DNA of 64,000 nucleotides from contig FJOG01000005.1 of NCBI GenBank assembly GCA_900073065.1, forward strand, positions 2,129,731-2,193,730, given 5' to 3'. Numbering within the stretch: the first letter of the stretch is position 1; every line of letters starts with the position of its first letter. Positions 34,782 to 45,298 of this stretch are shown one piece after another. Both the position numbers and the translations under genes were made by a program. Under the pieces are notes generated by a model. It was not told the origin of the DNA and did no database searches. It saw nothing but the letters and a program-made list of their open reading frames with translations. The stretch is from Phialocephala subalpina (taxonomy: Eukaryota > Ascomycota > Leotiomycetes > Helotiales > Mollisiaceae).

Positions 34782-36947
34782 TCATTCATCAATCCCACCC
34801 CACTCGCTATCCTCACCATTATGTTCTTCCTTCTCCGCCTCCATTCTCCTTTTACTGCCCTGAATCGCTCCCCTCCTGTTATTCTCCAACTTCCTCTCAT
34901 ACCCACTCTTCGTACTGATCTGCGCCTTGAATTTCCCCTTCCCCTTCCCATCCTTACTCTTCTCCCCCAAGCCACCCCTCCTAGCTTCAACACCATGCAT
35001 CTTCAACTTCTTCTTTTCCTGCTTACTTGGCGTCGGCAACGCATCCAACAACCACCTCTTCATCCCCGCCTCACTCTCTTTCTTCCCAGCCGCCTTCTCA
35101 CTCGCAGCAATGATATTAGCCACAGCTTTCACATACGGAATATCCTCCTTAGTATAAAACGTCACCGCAACTCCGCCTTCTCTCCCCGCACGTCCAGTTC
35201 GTCCAACACGATGGATATACGCTGCTCCAGAGTTCGGAACATCGTAGTTTACCACCCCGTTGATGCCGCGGAAATCCACACCACGGGATAAAATGTCGGT
35301 GGTGATCAGGACCCAGATATCACCATTGCGGAAACGGGCCATGATGTTGGAGCGGGCGGTATCGGAGAGCTCTGCGTGGAGGACTGCTATGCGGGTTGAG
35401 CCGCCGGCTTCGGAGGGGATGTCGTAGAGGAGTTCGGAGTGGAGGGCTACGGCGCGGGGGATGGTTTGTGTGAAGACTAGAAATGGTGGGCGGAGGGATT
35501 GTGTTTCATCAGCGGACTTGGCGGTGGGGTGGAGGAGTTGTCGTAGGGCGATTAGCTTTCCAGGTTCGGTGGCTGCGTAGATGAGGCGGTGGGTGATGTT
35601 GGGGATGGCGGAGTCTTTGAGTCCTACCACTAGACGGATGATGTGGGAGGAGGGAAGACCGAGGAGTGAGCGGCGCGCTTGGATGGTTGTGGAGGTGAGA
35701 GACTCAATGTTCGAGCCCATGGTTGCAGACCAAAGGGTCACTCGGAGGTCTGGATTCATGCATGAATTCCAGATCCCGAGAGTTTGGTCGCGGAACAGAG
35801 GATCCAGGAGGACATCGGCTTCATCAAGAACCAGAGTACGTATCGTTAATAATGTTGCTTGGTCCGAGTTCTTCCCCGAGAGGGCACTGAAGAGCAGGCC
35901 AGGGGTGGACACCAATATGTCAGCCTTTACGGCGGGTTGAGACGATTTCTTTGGCTTTTCAGCATCTGATCCGTCTTCTTCTTGCTCCTCCTCGTCCTCG
36001 CTGATATCATCAACTTCGCCTTCCGGACTGTCCCTTGGAGTAATCTGCATGCCTTTACGCATCCCCACAACCTTCACTCCGGTTCCTAGACTCAACTTTC
36101 TCGCCTCGTTGACAATTTGTGTAGCAAGCTCTTTCGTGGGTGCTACTACAATAGCTTCCAGAATATGTTCCTTGTCTTGACTCGTTCTTCTCCGTTGTAT
36201 GATCCGGTCCACGACAGGTATCAAAAATGCCAGCGTTTTCCCACTTCCCGTAGGTGCCACAGCCAGTAAATCGACATGCACTTCGCCATCCGAATCCTCT
36301 GCTTCCTCAATGGCATCGCCCAATGCAGTCTTCGGTCGTAGAAGCAATGGTAAACTGCCCATCTGAACTTCCGTGGGTATCTTGTATCCTTGCTGTACCA
36401 AGTTCTCTGCCATGCGACCAGAGATCCCATATGTGCTTCGCAAATCATTGAATGCCACCAATGGCTGAGGATAAACCTGCTTGTATTCCTCCTTCTTGCT
36501 TGTTTCGACCGCCTTCTTCTTTTTAGACTTCTTAACCACCTTATCCGGTTTGCTCGAAGGAAGGAGTGTGACTTTCAATCTGTGCGATCGCAGGAGTTGT
36601 CGACATTCTGCTTCGTCCAACAATTCTGTGGTGGCTTTCGTCGCAACCTTTTCTGGCGTCGACGCTGGCTCCTCTGCCGTTTTCTTTGGTGCAGAAGCTT
36701 TCTCGGCTTTCGACGCGGCGCTACTTGTTTCGAAGAAGTTTATACTCTCCTCCTCTTCATCATGCGCTCGTGTCTGCTCTACATCTCCTCCACGCTTCCG
36801 CTTCTTCCCTCGAGCTTCGGGTACTGCATCGTGGAATAATTGTGGATTGGCAGACGTGCCAGCGGATGGCAGCTTCGTCGATGGTGCATCTTTGCTCGTT
36901 CTCGCAGTCTGCTTCGTCGACCTCGAGAGCAGTTTGAGGATATCCAT
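34782..36947 (-). CDS. ROK1: DEAD-box ATP-dependent RNA helicase, Rok1/DDX52 type
   Basis: Single-exon frame of 721 residues starting at MDILKLLSR, the usual Rok1 opening. By family it acts in the nucleolus in 18S rRNA maturation, unwinding snoRNA-pre-rRNA pairs. Helicase motifs are complete: Q-motif region around 165-195, motif I APTGSGKT 231-238, Ia PTKELA, Ib VSTPG, motif II DEAD 375-378, motif III SAT 407-409, and motif VI HRVGRTGR 579-586. The N-terminus carries basic nuclear-localisation clusters (KKRKRGG, KKSKKKK). An acidic Glu/Asp insert (about 305-335) sits between motifs Ia and Ib. The C-terminal tail is Lys/Arg-rich. The gene is divergent from the Ser/Thr-rich gene at 37141, with 193 bp between the starts. 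Confidence 0.93.
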   Translation of the reverse strand: MDILKLLSRSTKQTARTSKDAPSTKLPSAGTSANPQLFHDAVPEARGKKRKRGGDVEQTRAHDEEEESINFFETSSAASKAEKASAPKKTAEEPASTPEKVATKATTELLDEAECRQLLRSHRLKVTLLPSSKPDKVVKKSKKKKAVETSKKEEYKQVYPQPLVAFNDLRSTYGISGRMAENLVQQGYKIPTEVQMGSLPLLLRPKTALGDAIEEAEDSDGEVHVDLLAVAPTGSGKTLAFLIPVVDRIIQRRRTSQDKEHILEAIVVAPTKELATQIVNEARKLSLGTGVKVVGMRKGMQITPRDSPEGEVDDISEDEEEQEEDGSDAEKPKKSSQPAVKADILVSTPGLLFSALSGKNSDQATLLTIRTLVLDEADVLLDPLFRDQTLGIWNSCMNPDLRVTLWSATMGSNIESLTSTTIQARRSLLGLPSSHIIRLVVGLKDSAIPNITHRLIYAATEPGKLIALRQLLHPTAKSADETQSLRPPFLVFTQTIPRAVALHSELLYDIPSEAGGSTRIAVLHAELSDTARSNIMARFRNGDIWVLITTDILSRGVDFRGINGVVNYDVPNSGAAYIHRVGRTGRAGREGGVAVTFYTKEDIPYVKAVANIIAASEKAAGKKESEAGMKRWLLDALPTPSKQEKKKLKMHGVEARRGGLGEKSKDGKGKGKFKAQISTKSGYERKLENNRRGAIQGSKRRMEAEKEEHNGEDSEWGGIDE

Positions 36948-37140
36948 GTTGTAATGTCGTGTAAAGTCCGTGAAGAAATCTTGGTGTTTTTCAAAAATTT
37001 GGACGAGTCCGGCAGAATCGTTCACCGCCTGCAGATCAGCTCCCCCTTTTGGCTGGTTTCAGATAAATCAACCCCGCCCTCTTCCTCTCTTCTTCCCAAC
37101 TTCTTCTCGTCGCTTCCTTCTTTCCTTCATCAACAACATC

Positions 37141-37551
37141 ATGTCGTCGCAAACTACAACAAGTCAGATTTTAGTCTCTGTGAGACCTCCTCGTACTACC
37201 TCTTCAGCATCGACGTCTGTCTCTTCATCCAAGACAACGACGGCAACCACTTCAGGGTCTACCTCACAGCCATTTCCTACCAGTACCACCGCCACTGCCA
37301 TCACTTCCACATCAACAACTTCAGTACCGAGCACTACAGCCAGTGATACGGCTGGTACCGTTACACAAACTGGCATTGCGTCAGCTTCTTTACAGCACAC
37401 TCCACTCCCCTCGAGCACTCCTGGTGTCTCGACTGCACCGCCAACCACAACGAGCATTGCGATGAGAAATGCAAGCTACTCTTCAAGTCTTTTCGAGCTG
37501 GTGCTGCTTGCTTGGATAGGCTCCTATCTTCTTCTCTCACGGCGCCATTGA
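37141..37551 (+). CDS. Ser/Thr-rich protein with C-terminal membrane segment
   Basis: Frame of 136 residues from the ATG at 37141. Residues 1-110 are almost entirely Ser, Thr, Ala and Pro, as in mucin-like O-glycosylated fungal proteins. A hydrophobic segment (about 113-132) ends in the basic tail SRRH, so a tail anchor is more likely than a GPI signal. No N-terminal signal peptide is visible; an upstream spliced exon could supply one. The frame also opens upstream without an ATG. Low-complexity composition makes this call uncertain. Confidence 0.45.
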   Translation: MSSQTTTSQILVSVRPPRTTSSASTSVSSSKTTTATTSGSTSQPFPTSTTATAITSTSTTSVPSTTASDTAGTVTQTGIASASLQHTPLPSSTPGVSTAPPTTTSIAMRNASYSSSLFELVLLAWIGSYLLLSRRH

Positions 37552-38569
37552 GTCTTACGTGGGTTGTGATACGATGGTATATCACCCAGGTCTCAGTGGT
37601 GTCACAGATATATTAAGAAGTTTGCGTAAACGAGGTTGAAAACACAGCTTTTATAGGAACGGAGACAGGAGAGAGGCCCCGCTCCCTTGACCCCGCAAAC
37701 CAACTGGACTTTCTTCAGAATCTTCAGCTTTGAGAAAGTGTTGTTGATTCCGTGATACATTGCTTGAATCTCGCGAGAGACTGTATGAATGCGAAAGCGA
37801 AATACCCCACCTCGTGGCACCTCCGATCTAGCTAAATTTCAAACCCCAAGGATGTGTGCAGTCAACAGCTGAACGTCTTGACCTCGATAGAAGAACAGAG
37901 GAGTGGAGGAAGATGAGTGTTGAAGAGTCCAGTGTGCTAGGCGGATAGCAAATGACACACACTGCTACGAAAATGAATGAAGTTGGTTTCATGCTGTTAT
38001 TTTCCACAAGTGAAAGCACAAGTTCCCGGATTCTAGGAATCTCCCTACTTTCTATGCCCTTGCATTTATTATTGCTCGCTCATGAAGTTTTTATGTACGT
38101 TCAATTACAGCATGTTTTCCAATGGATTTGATGTCAAATGTGGATCGCATCTTCCAGCCAATCAAATCCTATATGTACCTCTCATTCAAAGTGTTGAGAC
38201 GGGTTGATGTCAGCACTATGCCACCTCTTTACGTTCATCTTGAACGAAGCTTGATTGCAATTGGGTTTTTTTCGCGTATATGAACCGGGGGGGCATACTG
38301 GCCCTTCAGATTCGGTTTTATTTGGTTAGGAAGTCTCTTTCCGATGCCCCAAATAGCTATCATGCCGTTGTAAACCTCCTTCATTGGCTGCGAACACGAA
38401 GTTTAGCAGTCAGCGGTGCGGGATATGCGGTCAAAGTCCTATGCGTGCACCCTGGATTGCTCTTAAATATTCGCCCATAACCTCCCTTCAGGTACCATAT
38501 TGATCGAATGTCCTGAACAGTACCATCTTGGTAGTTTGGAATTCCCAATTTCAGCAAATTGCCACCAAA
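37552..38569. other. Intergenic region
   Basis: About 1 kb with only short frames; nothing recognised. Confidence 0.4.
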
Positions 38570-39396
38570 ATGTCCACAAGCAAACCGACAATCCTCATCC
38601 TCCACGGAGCATGGCACTCTCCACCCCACTACCAGTCTCTAGTCACCCTCCTCAACGCCGCAGGCTATCCTACACTCTGTCCCACCCAACCAACATTTGA
38701 CGCCAAACCACCCACCAAAACCCTCCACAATGATGCGGAATTCGTCCAAGGCATTCTCAAGGAACTCATCGAAGAAGAAGGCAAAGAAGTTGTCCTGGCC
38801 CTGCATTCTTACAGCGGTGTAGTGGGGACCCAGGCTGTAACTGAAGAGTTCTCGAAGGCTGCGAGGGAGAAGCGAGGCTTGGAGGGAGGGGTGATTAGGT
38901 TGCTGTTTATGGCAGGTTTCGTATTGAAGCATGGGATGAGTTTGGGGAGCGCCTTTGGTGGTGGGTTGCCACCTTTTGTTCCTGTTGAGGTAAGATCTTG
39001 CGTTTTCTTATCCACCCATACTCTTCTTGGATGACTTTCTAAGACGAGACTCCACAGGAAGATGGATCATGCAACATGCTAGAGCCCGCCCGTAGATTCT
39101 ACAATGATCTCCCATCCTCTGAGCAAGAACACTGGGTCTCCCTCCTCAGACCTCACCCCGCGATTGCTCAGCTCACACCGCTCACGAACGTTGGGCATAA
39201 ATATGTTCCTAGTACCTATCTCCTTTGCGAGAAATATGAGGCATTGCCGTTAGAGGTTCAAAGGGGTATGGTGGATAGTGTTTCAGGTGAGGTATATGGT
39301 GGGAATATGGAGACGACGAGCTGTGGTGCGGGGCACAGTCCGTTTTTGGATATGCCAGAGAAGGTGGTTGAGGTAATCGAAGGGTTTGGGAAGTGA
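38570..39396 (+). CDS. Alpha/beta hydrolase
   Basis: Two exons (38570-38989, 39058-39396; intron 68 nt) give 252 residues. The oxyanion-side motif LHGAWH follows the first strand. The nucleophile elbow is LALHSYSGVVG with Ser82, and the catalytic His is in CGAGHSPF (His233). The size and layout match the small AB_hydrolase_6-like esterases/lactonases that resemble plant methylesterases. There is no signal peptide, so it is probably cytosolic. The substrate is unknown. It is the last intact gene before the block of damaged genes at 39.8-44.9 kb. Confidence 0.85.
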
Positions 39397-39764
39397 GAAG
39401 GAGACTGATGGTAGGGTTTGGCCCAAGTGGAAGTGGCGGTGTTGGCCCGGGTACGGACTTGCTTGTGGAGAGTTCCTGATGATTGTTGGTCCGAGAGTAT
39501 CTGCAATCATTGATTACAGCTCGCTGATTATGCATCAAATCGATTTCCAACATTCGCACTGGTCAGAAGCCTCGAGTCCCATAGCGTTTCCTTTTCCGGA
39601 CGTGAGTAGTGCTCAATTTAATGATACCTAAAATATTCTCAAAGGAGGATTTCGCTTCGTTTTTGGCAAACTATCGATGCTCATGCCATTGTTTTCTCTC
39701 TGGTCTCTACGTTCTCCGCTGATTAGGTGGAGCATTTCAATCAACAAGCGATGAGAAAGGGATG
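39397..39764. other. Intergenic region
   Basis: Between the hydrolase and the first pseudogene; nothing recognised. Confidence 0.4.
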
Positions 39765-40782
39765 TTAGGGTTTTCTCAATGTGCCTGTGCTTGACCTCGC
39801 AATCTCTCTTCCACAAGACCCAGAATCAATGAGTGTAGAGGGACTCAATCTAGCTATCGCCTCTTGTCTTCCAACTTCCCTTCTAATCACGAATCCAGCT
39901 CCAAACACCAGCACAACCACGCCCGCAGACATAACCCAGAAGAGATATGTAGGTGATAGTAACGAATCGTCCACATTCTCAACCTGTACTCGCTTCTTCT
40001 TCGATGCTCGTACTTTCTCCGCTGTAGGTCATGCTGTATTCGCTTTCCTCTTCCCTTTCTCTGCAGCTTCTTGTGATGATATAGACGGACTGCTGCGAGC
40101 TCGTGTGGGTGAAGAGGTCTAGATGTATTCGGAGCATTTGGTGCCATTAATTCTGACTCTGGCACAAATCGTAATCCCATAGGCTCATTCGATGTCATGG
40201 TATTTCCTTGCTCTCGCTTTGGCAGACCTCTGGCAGCAGCAGCACCAATCGACAGCAGAGCTGTGAGAGAAGCCCGCAGAGCATCGTGATCTGCCTGATT
40301 ATTGTACGACTGCTGGCTGTCGGTCGAGGCGGGTATGATTGTCTTGAATGTGCATGTGGAGGAAAATAGGAACCGCGTTGAGGAGGATGAGAGAAAGCAT
40401 TTGGTTGTGGTGTGAAAGTAGGTCCAACATCTGCTCGTCTGTCCGGCGCTGTAGCATTTTCATCGTTATCATCCAAATCCGATCCAGCATCGTGCTCGAG
40501 TCGAGGCAAACTTGTAGCAGGCACGATATGCTCATTCGAACTTGTCACAACTCGATCCTCCTCGCTCTCACTCTCCTCATACTCTTCTTGACTGCTGCTC
40601 GTCTACCGTGCTTCCAAGCTGATGTAAGATGGCCCTACTGCCCTTCTTCGTCTTCTCGAGTTGGGATCGTGTTGTACTCCCAGACTTGTAGTCACAATCT
40701 CGTCGCCGATGGAGGAAAGAGAGAATGAGGACGGTTGTGAAGCTATCCCGACCCAGGATCTTGAATGACGAACTTCATGAGT
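39765..40782 (-). pseudogene. Broken gene for a tail-TM, Ser/Arg-rich protein
   Basis: Protein-like segments occur in order on the minus strand but in different frames. The N-terminal part runs from about 40782 (SRSWVGIASQPSS, IGDEIVTTSLG) and is stopped by TAG at 40603-40605. The acidic middle (LDDNDENATAPD) follows in the same frame. A frame change near 40340-40375 leads to TFKTIIPAS and ADHDALRASLTALLS. Another frame change near 40110 is followed by SSPSISSQEAAEKG and a TGA at 40029-40031. The final part has a membrane helix (LFWVMSAGVVVLVFGAGFVI) and stops at 39765. No GT..AG pair explains the frame changes. I do not know the family; the helix near the C-terminus suggests a tail-anchored protein when intact. 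Confidence 0.7.
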
Positions 40783-41177
40783 TTATTTCATGATCTTATT
40801 TACATTGTTCAGTTTCAGGTCGGACTTCTGCATATATAAGAATGAGATACTTGTCATTTTCAAGAATGAGAATGAGAATGAGACTCTCAATATACACAAT
40901 CGTATATATGGTGTCACGCTTCCCATTCTAAAAGTAGTCGTGTACCACGCTGATCATCAGTGATGCTCCTTGATTGGTTCATCCTCGTGTGACCTCTCAG
41001 CGGCTTCAGCTCAATGTGGACACGTGTTGCCTGTCACGTGGAGGAGGGAATCGAGGCCATTCATCTCATCTCAACCGGGCCATCTCGTCTAGCTCGTCCT
41101 TCCAAAGTCGACTCTTCTCATATACCCTCCTAACGATACTTCAATGTCCGCCGCAATATCGATCATTCCACGGTATA
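40783..41177. other. Intergenic region with short repeat
   Basis: Contains three GAATGA-type repeats near 40862-40885 and two CACGTG boxes 14 bp apart (41021, 41035). No gene. Confidence 0.45.
41021..41040. promoter_or_regulatory. Paired CACGTG boxes
   Basis: CACGTG at 41021-41026 and 41035-41040, the second as GTCACGTG. This is the core bound by bHLH factors such as Cbf1. Flanking genes are damaged, so current function is doubtful. Confidence 0.35.
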
Positions 41178-42050
41178 TCATCCCCTGAAAGTCTCGTTTT
41201 TTGCCATTAATCCCGCGAACCCCTTCACTTGCGCCCTCATGGCTCCCACTTGCTCATTCTCCAAGCTTTTCACTCCGTCCCAATGCAACCGATGGTTGGC
41301 AGGCGGTAGATGGCCCCATCCATTCTCTGGCCTTCTATCGTGGCTCTCTATATTAAGCTCTTCGATTCTGACCCAGAACCGTCCGATATTCGACCTGTTC
41401 ACCTCCCACCACAGCCTTTCATCATTTTCCGATCCATTTCTGGCATGGAGATGGAACTGATCACAGACCTCATGCCAACTATCTAGGACCCGACTGTTTG
41501 CGTCCGGGATGGTAGAATACACGCCAAGTCTCCTGCTCCGCTTGGATCCCCACAGCTCTTGCGAGTCTTTGAGAACTTGATAGACAGTGTCCTTGGTGGC
41601 ATCAATTGCTTCGGGTGCAGCGGGTGGCGCGATCTGAGCAAGAGGTGGCTCCTCTTCTTCCTTCTTTATGCCGGCATGTTGAGCTGGTGTGTCAAGTGGC
41701 CATGGCCGTGCTGCAGTCGGCGCTCTCTTCACGGCGACCACAGTTCCAAGGCTCCCACCAGGCCGAGTATACAGTTCGTCGCTATTGACTGCTGTCAATA
41801 TCCTCGTTGTGGATCGCTTTTTTGCGCCGGAATGAGATATTGTGAGCAAAGCCCAAGGATTGGTTGAGATCTGTTAATGTTTCGTGAATTGCTCGCGTTG
41901 GTTCTTTCGGAACATGCTGGTCACGTTCTTGGTCCGTGCACTTGCAGCGAGTTGGGTTTGGAAGGCGTCAATGCCTCCGGATGCTCTTGCTCTTGCAGCT
42001 GAACCGAACCAGGCTTCATATAGAAGCTCCTGCCTTATGGCGACTTCCAT
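41178..42050 (-). pseudogene. Orphan gene interrupted by an in-frame TAA
   Basis: A minus-strand frame runs from the ATG at 42050 (MEVAIRQELLYEAWFG) to the stop at 41178, about 290 codons, broken only by TAA at 41874-41876. Protein-like composition continues on both sides in the same frame (REQFTKH / QISTNPWALL). Reading the TAA as a mutated CAA restores it. Alternatively a 54-nt intron with a weak GTGACC donor and TTAACAG acceptor would remove it without changing frame, so decay is likely but not proven. The C-terminal part is Trp-rich (ELWGSKRSRR, RLWWEVNRSNIGRFW). No known domain. Confidence 0.55.
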
Positions 42051-42498
42051 ACAGTTCCTTATTGTCCTTGGTTGAGGATCAACATGTCGAGGTCACGTGC
42101 AGTTATTTCCACTCGAATTTCAAAGTCCAGATCGAGCGCTTGACTTCATAGCACCTGTTCAAAATGGAAGAATACTATCGATTTTATCTCCGCGTATGTA
42201 GGTCTGTTTGGATGACGTGAAGTAGGCCTTGACAAAGTCCTGTGTATTCTCAGATTGTTCGCCCATTGATTGTTCGCCTATTGGTTGCAATGAGCTTCAG
42301 CTGGGTGTTTGAAGACTGTAGACTAAGTGGCTTGCTGGTACGAACCATCTATCTGCTGAAGAAGATATCAAAAGCGCATCGTGCAGAATGCAGCCTAATC
42401 TCTAGGCAGCCATCACCTGACCTCGCGCTTTTTTCGTGAAGGTTGAGAAATATCTCTCCCTCTCTCGCTCTCAGTCTTTCATTCAAGAACCATCAATC
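42051..42498. other. Intergenic region
   Basis: Lies between two damaged divergent genes. An imperfect tandem repeat of attgttcgcc(c/t)attg occurs at about 42255-42283. No gene. Confidence 0.4.
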
Positions 42499-43098
42499 AT
42501 GGAATCTTCAAGGTCCTCCATGTCAGAGAAGACACTCGTCAAGGAAGAAGTCACCTCCATCCCCCACCTGCAACCACACCCACAACCACACTACGAAGCC
42601 TTCACGATTTGCACCATGCATAAATCGACCATCGCAAAACACCATACCATTTTCAAGCTCTTCACTCGCAAAACCAAAACCGTGAACCTCAGCCATCGAG
42701 AATGGGGACGACTCGCAGCTAGCCAAAGATAAATCACAAATTACCTCTCCAGAACTGTCAGCAACGAAGAGCCGGTCAAGAGATGGCAATGGCCGATGAG
42801 CACCATGGATATCATGGTTTCTCTCCCGGCGGAAGTGGCGTGGAGTGTGAGCAATATCTTGGATGAGAAAAAGGCGTCAGATCACAGGGGGAGGAAAGCG
42901 TTGAAGAAGAATTGGACCGTCGAGTTGGTGTCCGAATGGCCTGCAGCGAATCACACTCCCTTGCGGGACGTAATGAATGGGAAGAAAGTAAAGGTGAAAG
43001 ATCAGGGGAAGGAAGAGGATGGATTGAAGGATTATTTGGCGATCTTGAGACATGAGATGGGGAATGTGATGGGGAATGTTGTGGCGAAAGAGAGGTAA
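42499..43098 (+). pseudogene. Orphan gene interrupted by an in-frame TAA
   Basis: One frame from the ATG at 42499 (MESSRSSMSEK) to the stop at 43098, 200 codons, broken only by TAA at 42730-42732. The downstream half (SLPAEVAWSVSNILDEKK, NWTVELVSEWPAANHT) looks as protein-like as the upstream half and keeps the same frame, so it is one gene. The stop would be CAA in the intact version. The C-terminal portion is Lys-rich. I do not recognise a domain. Confidence 0.6.
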
Positions 43099-43433
43099 TC
43101 TAGCGTCAATCGAGCTGAACGAAATAATAGCGTTCCAAGTTCGTAGGTATCTTCAAGGAGTGAGATTGAATAGGTACGAACGCGTGCTGAAACGGAGCTC
43201 AATGACAGAGATCTCATCCATTAGCCGCACGGCCTGCCCCGCCATCACTCACCTCGGGTTCAGTGCGACGCGATTGGCTAGCCGAGTTTGCCCCCTATTC
43301 CTGCAACGTCGTGACGCTTCAATCTGCTTCACTTCCATCCACACCTTGCTAATCTTTCGTCTCAACTGCATTGTCCTACGATCGACCAGCACCGCACCTC
43401 GGCTTTCTGGACGTTCGAGTGGTCAGTCTTATC
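43099..43433. other. Intergenic region upstream of the Zn2Cys6 pseudogene
   Basis: No feature supported. Confidence 0.4.
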
Positions 43434-44906
43434 ATGTCTACGTCCCGGCGCCACAAAGAGTCGAGCGGTTGTTTGCAATGTAAGAGGAGGAAAATCAAGG
43501 TAAGGGGATGGTATTTCATTGTTCTGCGTTTATTTTCGTCGAAGGGATGCCTAGAGCTTAGTGGTCTTGCCCCGAGTCTATATATCCAGGCGGGTTCTCT
43601 TCGAGTTTGGGCAGCTTCCACACGCCCATCCATACTTTCTTTTGCTCTCAAAATGGACTCTGTTCTCATCATTCCTATATGCATAATGGCTCTCGTCATC
43701 GTGTTTGGTATCGCTGGCATGGCACAGATGCTTCACCTTCAAAAACCGAAAGCATCGTCAGGGGTTTAGACTGACCGTCTCAAAGTGTGATAAAGCAACG
43801 CCATCTTACTGCAACTACCAAGGACGGAAACTCTCTTGTTATTTTCTACAATAAATCCCTTCAGCCTCTCGACCACGACAACAACCAATATCAAACAATC
43901 ACTCGTTATCGCCTAACACACCACCATCCAGTCTCCCACTTCAATTCAAAACCATCGACCTCGAACTTCTCCATTTCTATACCACAACAACAAGCTACGA
44001 AATACTCGGCCCTCACATGACAGGAACACCCATCTAGCGCACTTCAATCGCCACTCTCTCCCTCCAATACCCCTACCTCCTCCACGCCCTCTTCTCCCTC
44101 TCAGCGCTCCATCTCATCTTCCTCTACTCAAACCAAAACCCCCACCCTCGCCAACAAATACAGCCACTTCGCCACCCTCCACCCATGAAATGCATCTCTT
44201 CATACCGACTCGAGATCCAGAACCTCACGTCCCAAAACTTCGACGCCTACTGGGCCTGCGCACCAGTCCTCGCTTTACCTGCTTGAACGAAACCAGGTGG
44301 ACAGGGTGCCAATCTATTCTTTCTGGATCCTGACGATAAGATTCCGTGGTATAAACTCCATCGAGGCGGGGTCGAGGTTCTCAAGTCTGCATTTCATTGG
44401 GTTGAGAAAGGTGCACTGGGAGGGGAGATATGATTCGGCCGTTGGTGTTGAGACTTGTTCCTATTCCGGACACGCCTTTTGTATCTGAGCCTGGAGATGA
44501 CATTGCGAAACTCAATGCTGTTGCTGAATGTTAGGACTTTATCTCTGCTGAGGATCGATTCGCTCTCGATGAAACGCTCCAAACGCTGCGACATATATTC
44601 GGTCTCATTCCACAGCTTTCCTCCAAATCCGGGCTTCAGCTCGAAACAAGCATCAGTTCTTGTATCGCGACGCTATCTTGGACTACGTTGGTTCCTCGGA
44701 GGTTTTGTGAGATGGTTGATGATGAGAGTTTTTCTCAGGCTTTGGTGGTTGTTGCTGTTTATTGTGTACTTTTAAAACGGATTGAGGAGTTGTGGTGGAT
44801 TAATGGAAAGGCTGAGAGTTTGTTGGAAGCCATTAAGAAGGAGTTAATTGATGAGCGGTGGAACAGGTGGTTGGAATGGCCGAGGAGAGAAATGTGTGGG
44901 GAATGA
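43434..44906 (+). pseudogene. Degenerate Zn2Cys6 transcription factor
   Basis: Exon 1 (43434-43499) encodes SGCLQCKRRKIK, the first half of a fungal binuclear zinc cluster. A 286-nt intron (GTAAGG..CTCAAAG, CTGAC branch) leads to exon 2 at 43786. There the fourth and fifth zinc cysteines are replaced by Tyr (TAC for TGC). In-frame stops follow at 43852-43854 and 44035-44037, with more after 44280. Between them the fungal regulator domain is still readable: TIDLELLHFYTTTTSYEIL, PYLLHALFSLSALHLI, WVEKG, and near 44730-44880 VYCVLLKRIEELWW and RWNRWLEWP. The intact relative would be a nuclear regulator of the sterol-uptake-control-like group. It cannot function as it stands. Confidence 0.8.
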
Positions 44907-45298
44907 GAGAAGCGAAATTTATTGTAACTTACATTGCCCCACTAGAGTTTTCATGTCTGCAAGATGGGGGCAAATAATGCACTATAGGCTTCTTGCAGGA
45001 ATGCTCGACCAGCGCGGATCCGGCACTTTTCTACTACAGTCCATGATAGTTTGATCCCTTCCGAATTTAGCTTCACGAAGGAGTTCAGATTTTAGAATAC
45101 TTATATTACTCATCTCGAGTGTGGCGGCTTTTGAGGGAGTGCCGTAACCAGGTACTAATTAATACGAGAGTTCAACCAGGAGAAGTGGCTTGGAATGTGA
45201 AGTGCACGTCTTGATGAAAGATAGATATAAATAACCTGCCATAGCTGATATTCCTTGTACAGAAGCAGAGGTTGTTGCCACGCTTTAAGAGACTATTA
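44907..45298. other. Intergenic region with left copy of a degenerate repeat
   Basis: Holds the repeat copy at 45125-45184. A TATAAATA is present near 45225, but no downstream plus-strand gene. Confidence 0.45.
45125..45184. repeat. Degenerate direct repeat, left copy
   Basis: About 60 bp containing cgtaaccaggta. It matches 48127-48188 in the same orientation at roughly 30 of 38 positions in the best part; seven of the eight differences there are transitions, as expected after RIP. The two copies flank the HET gene. Confidence 0.6.
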
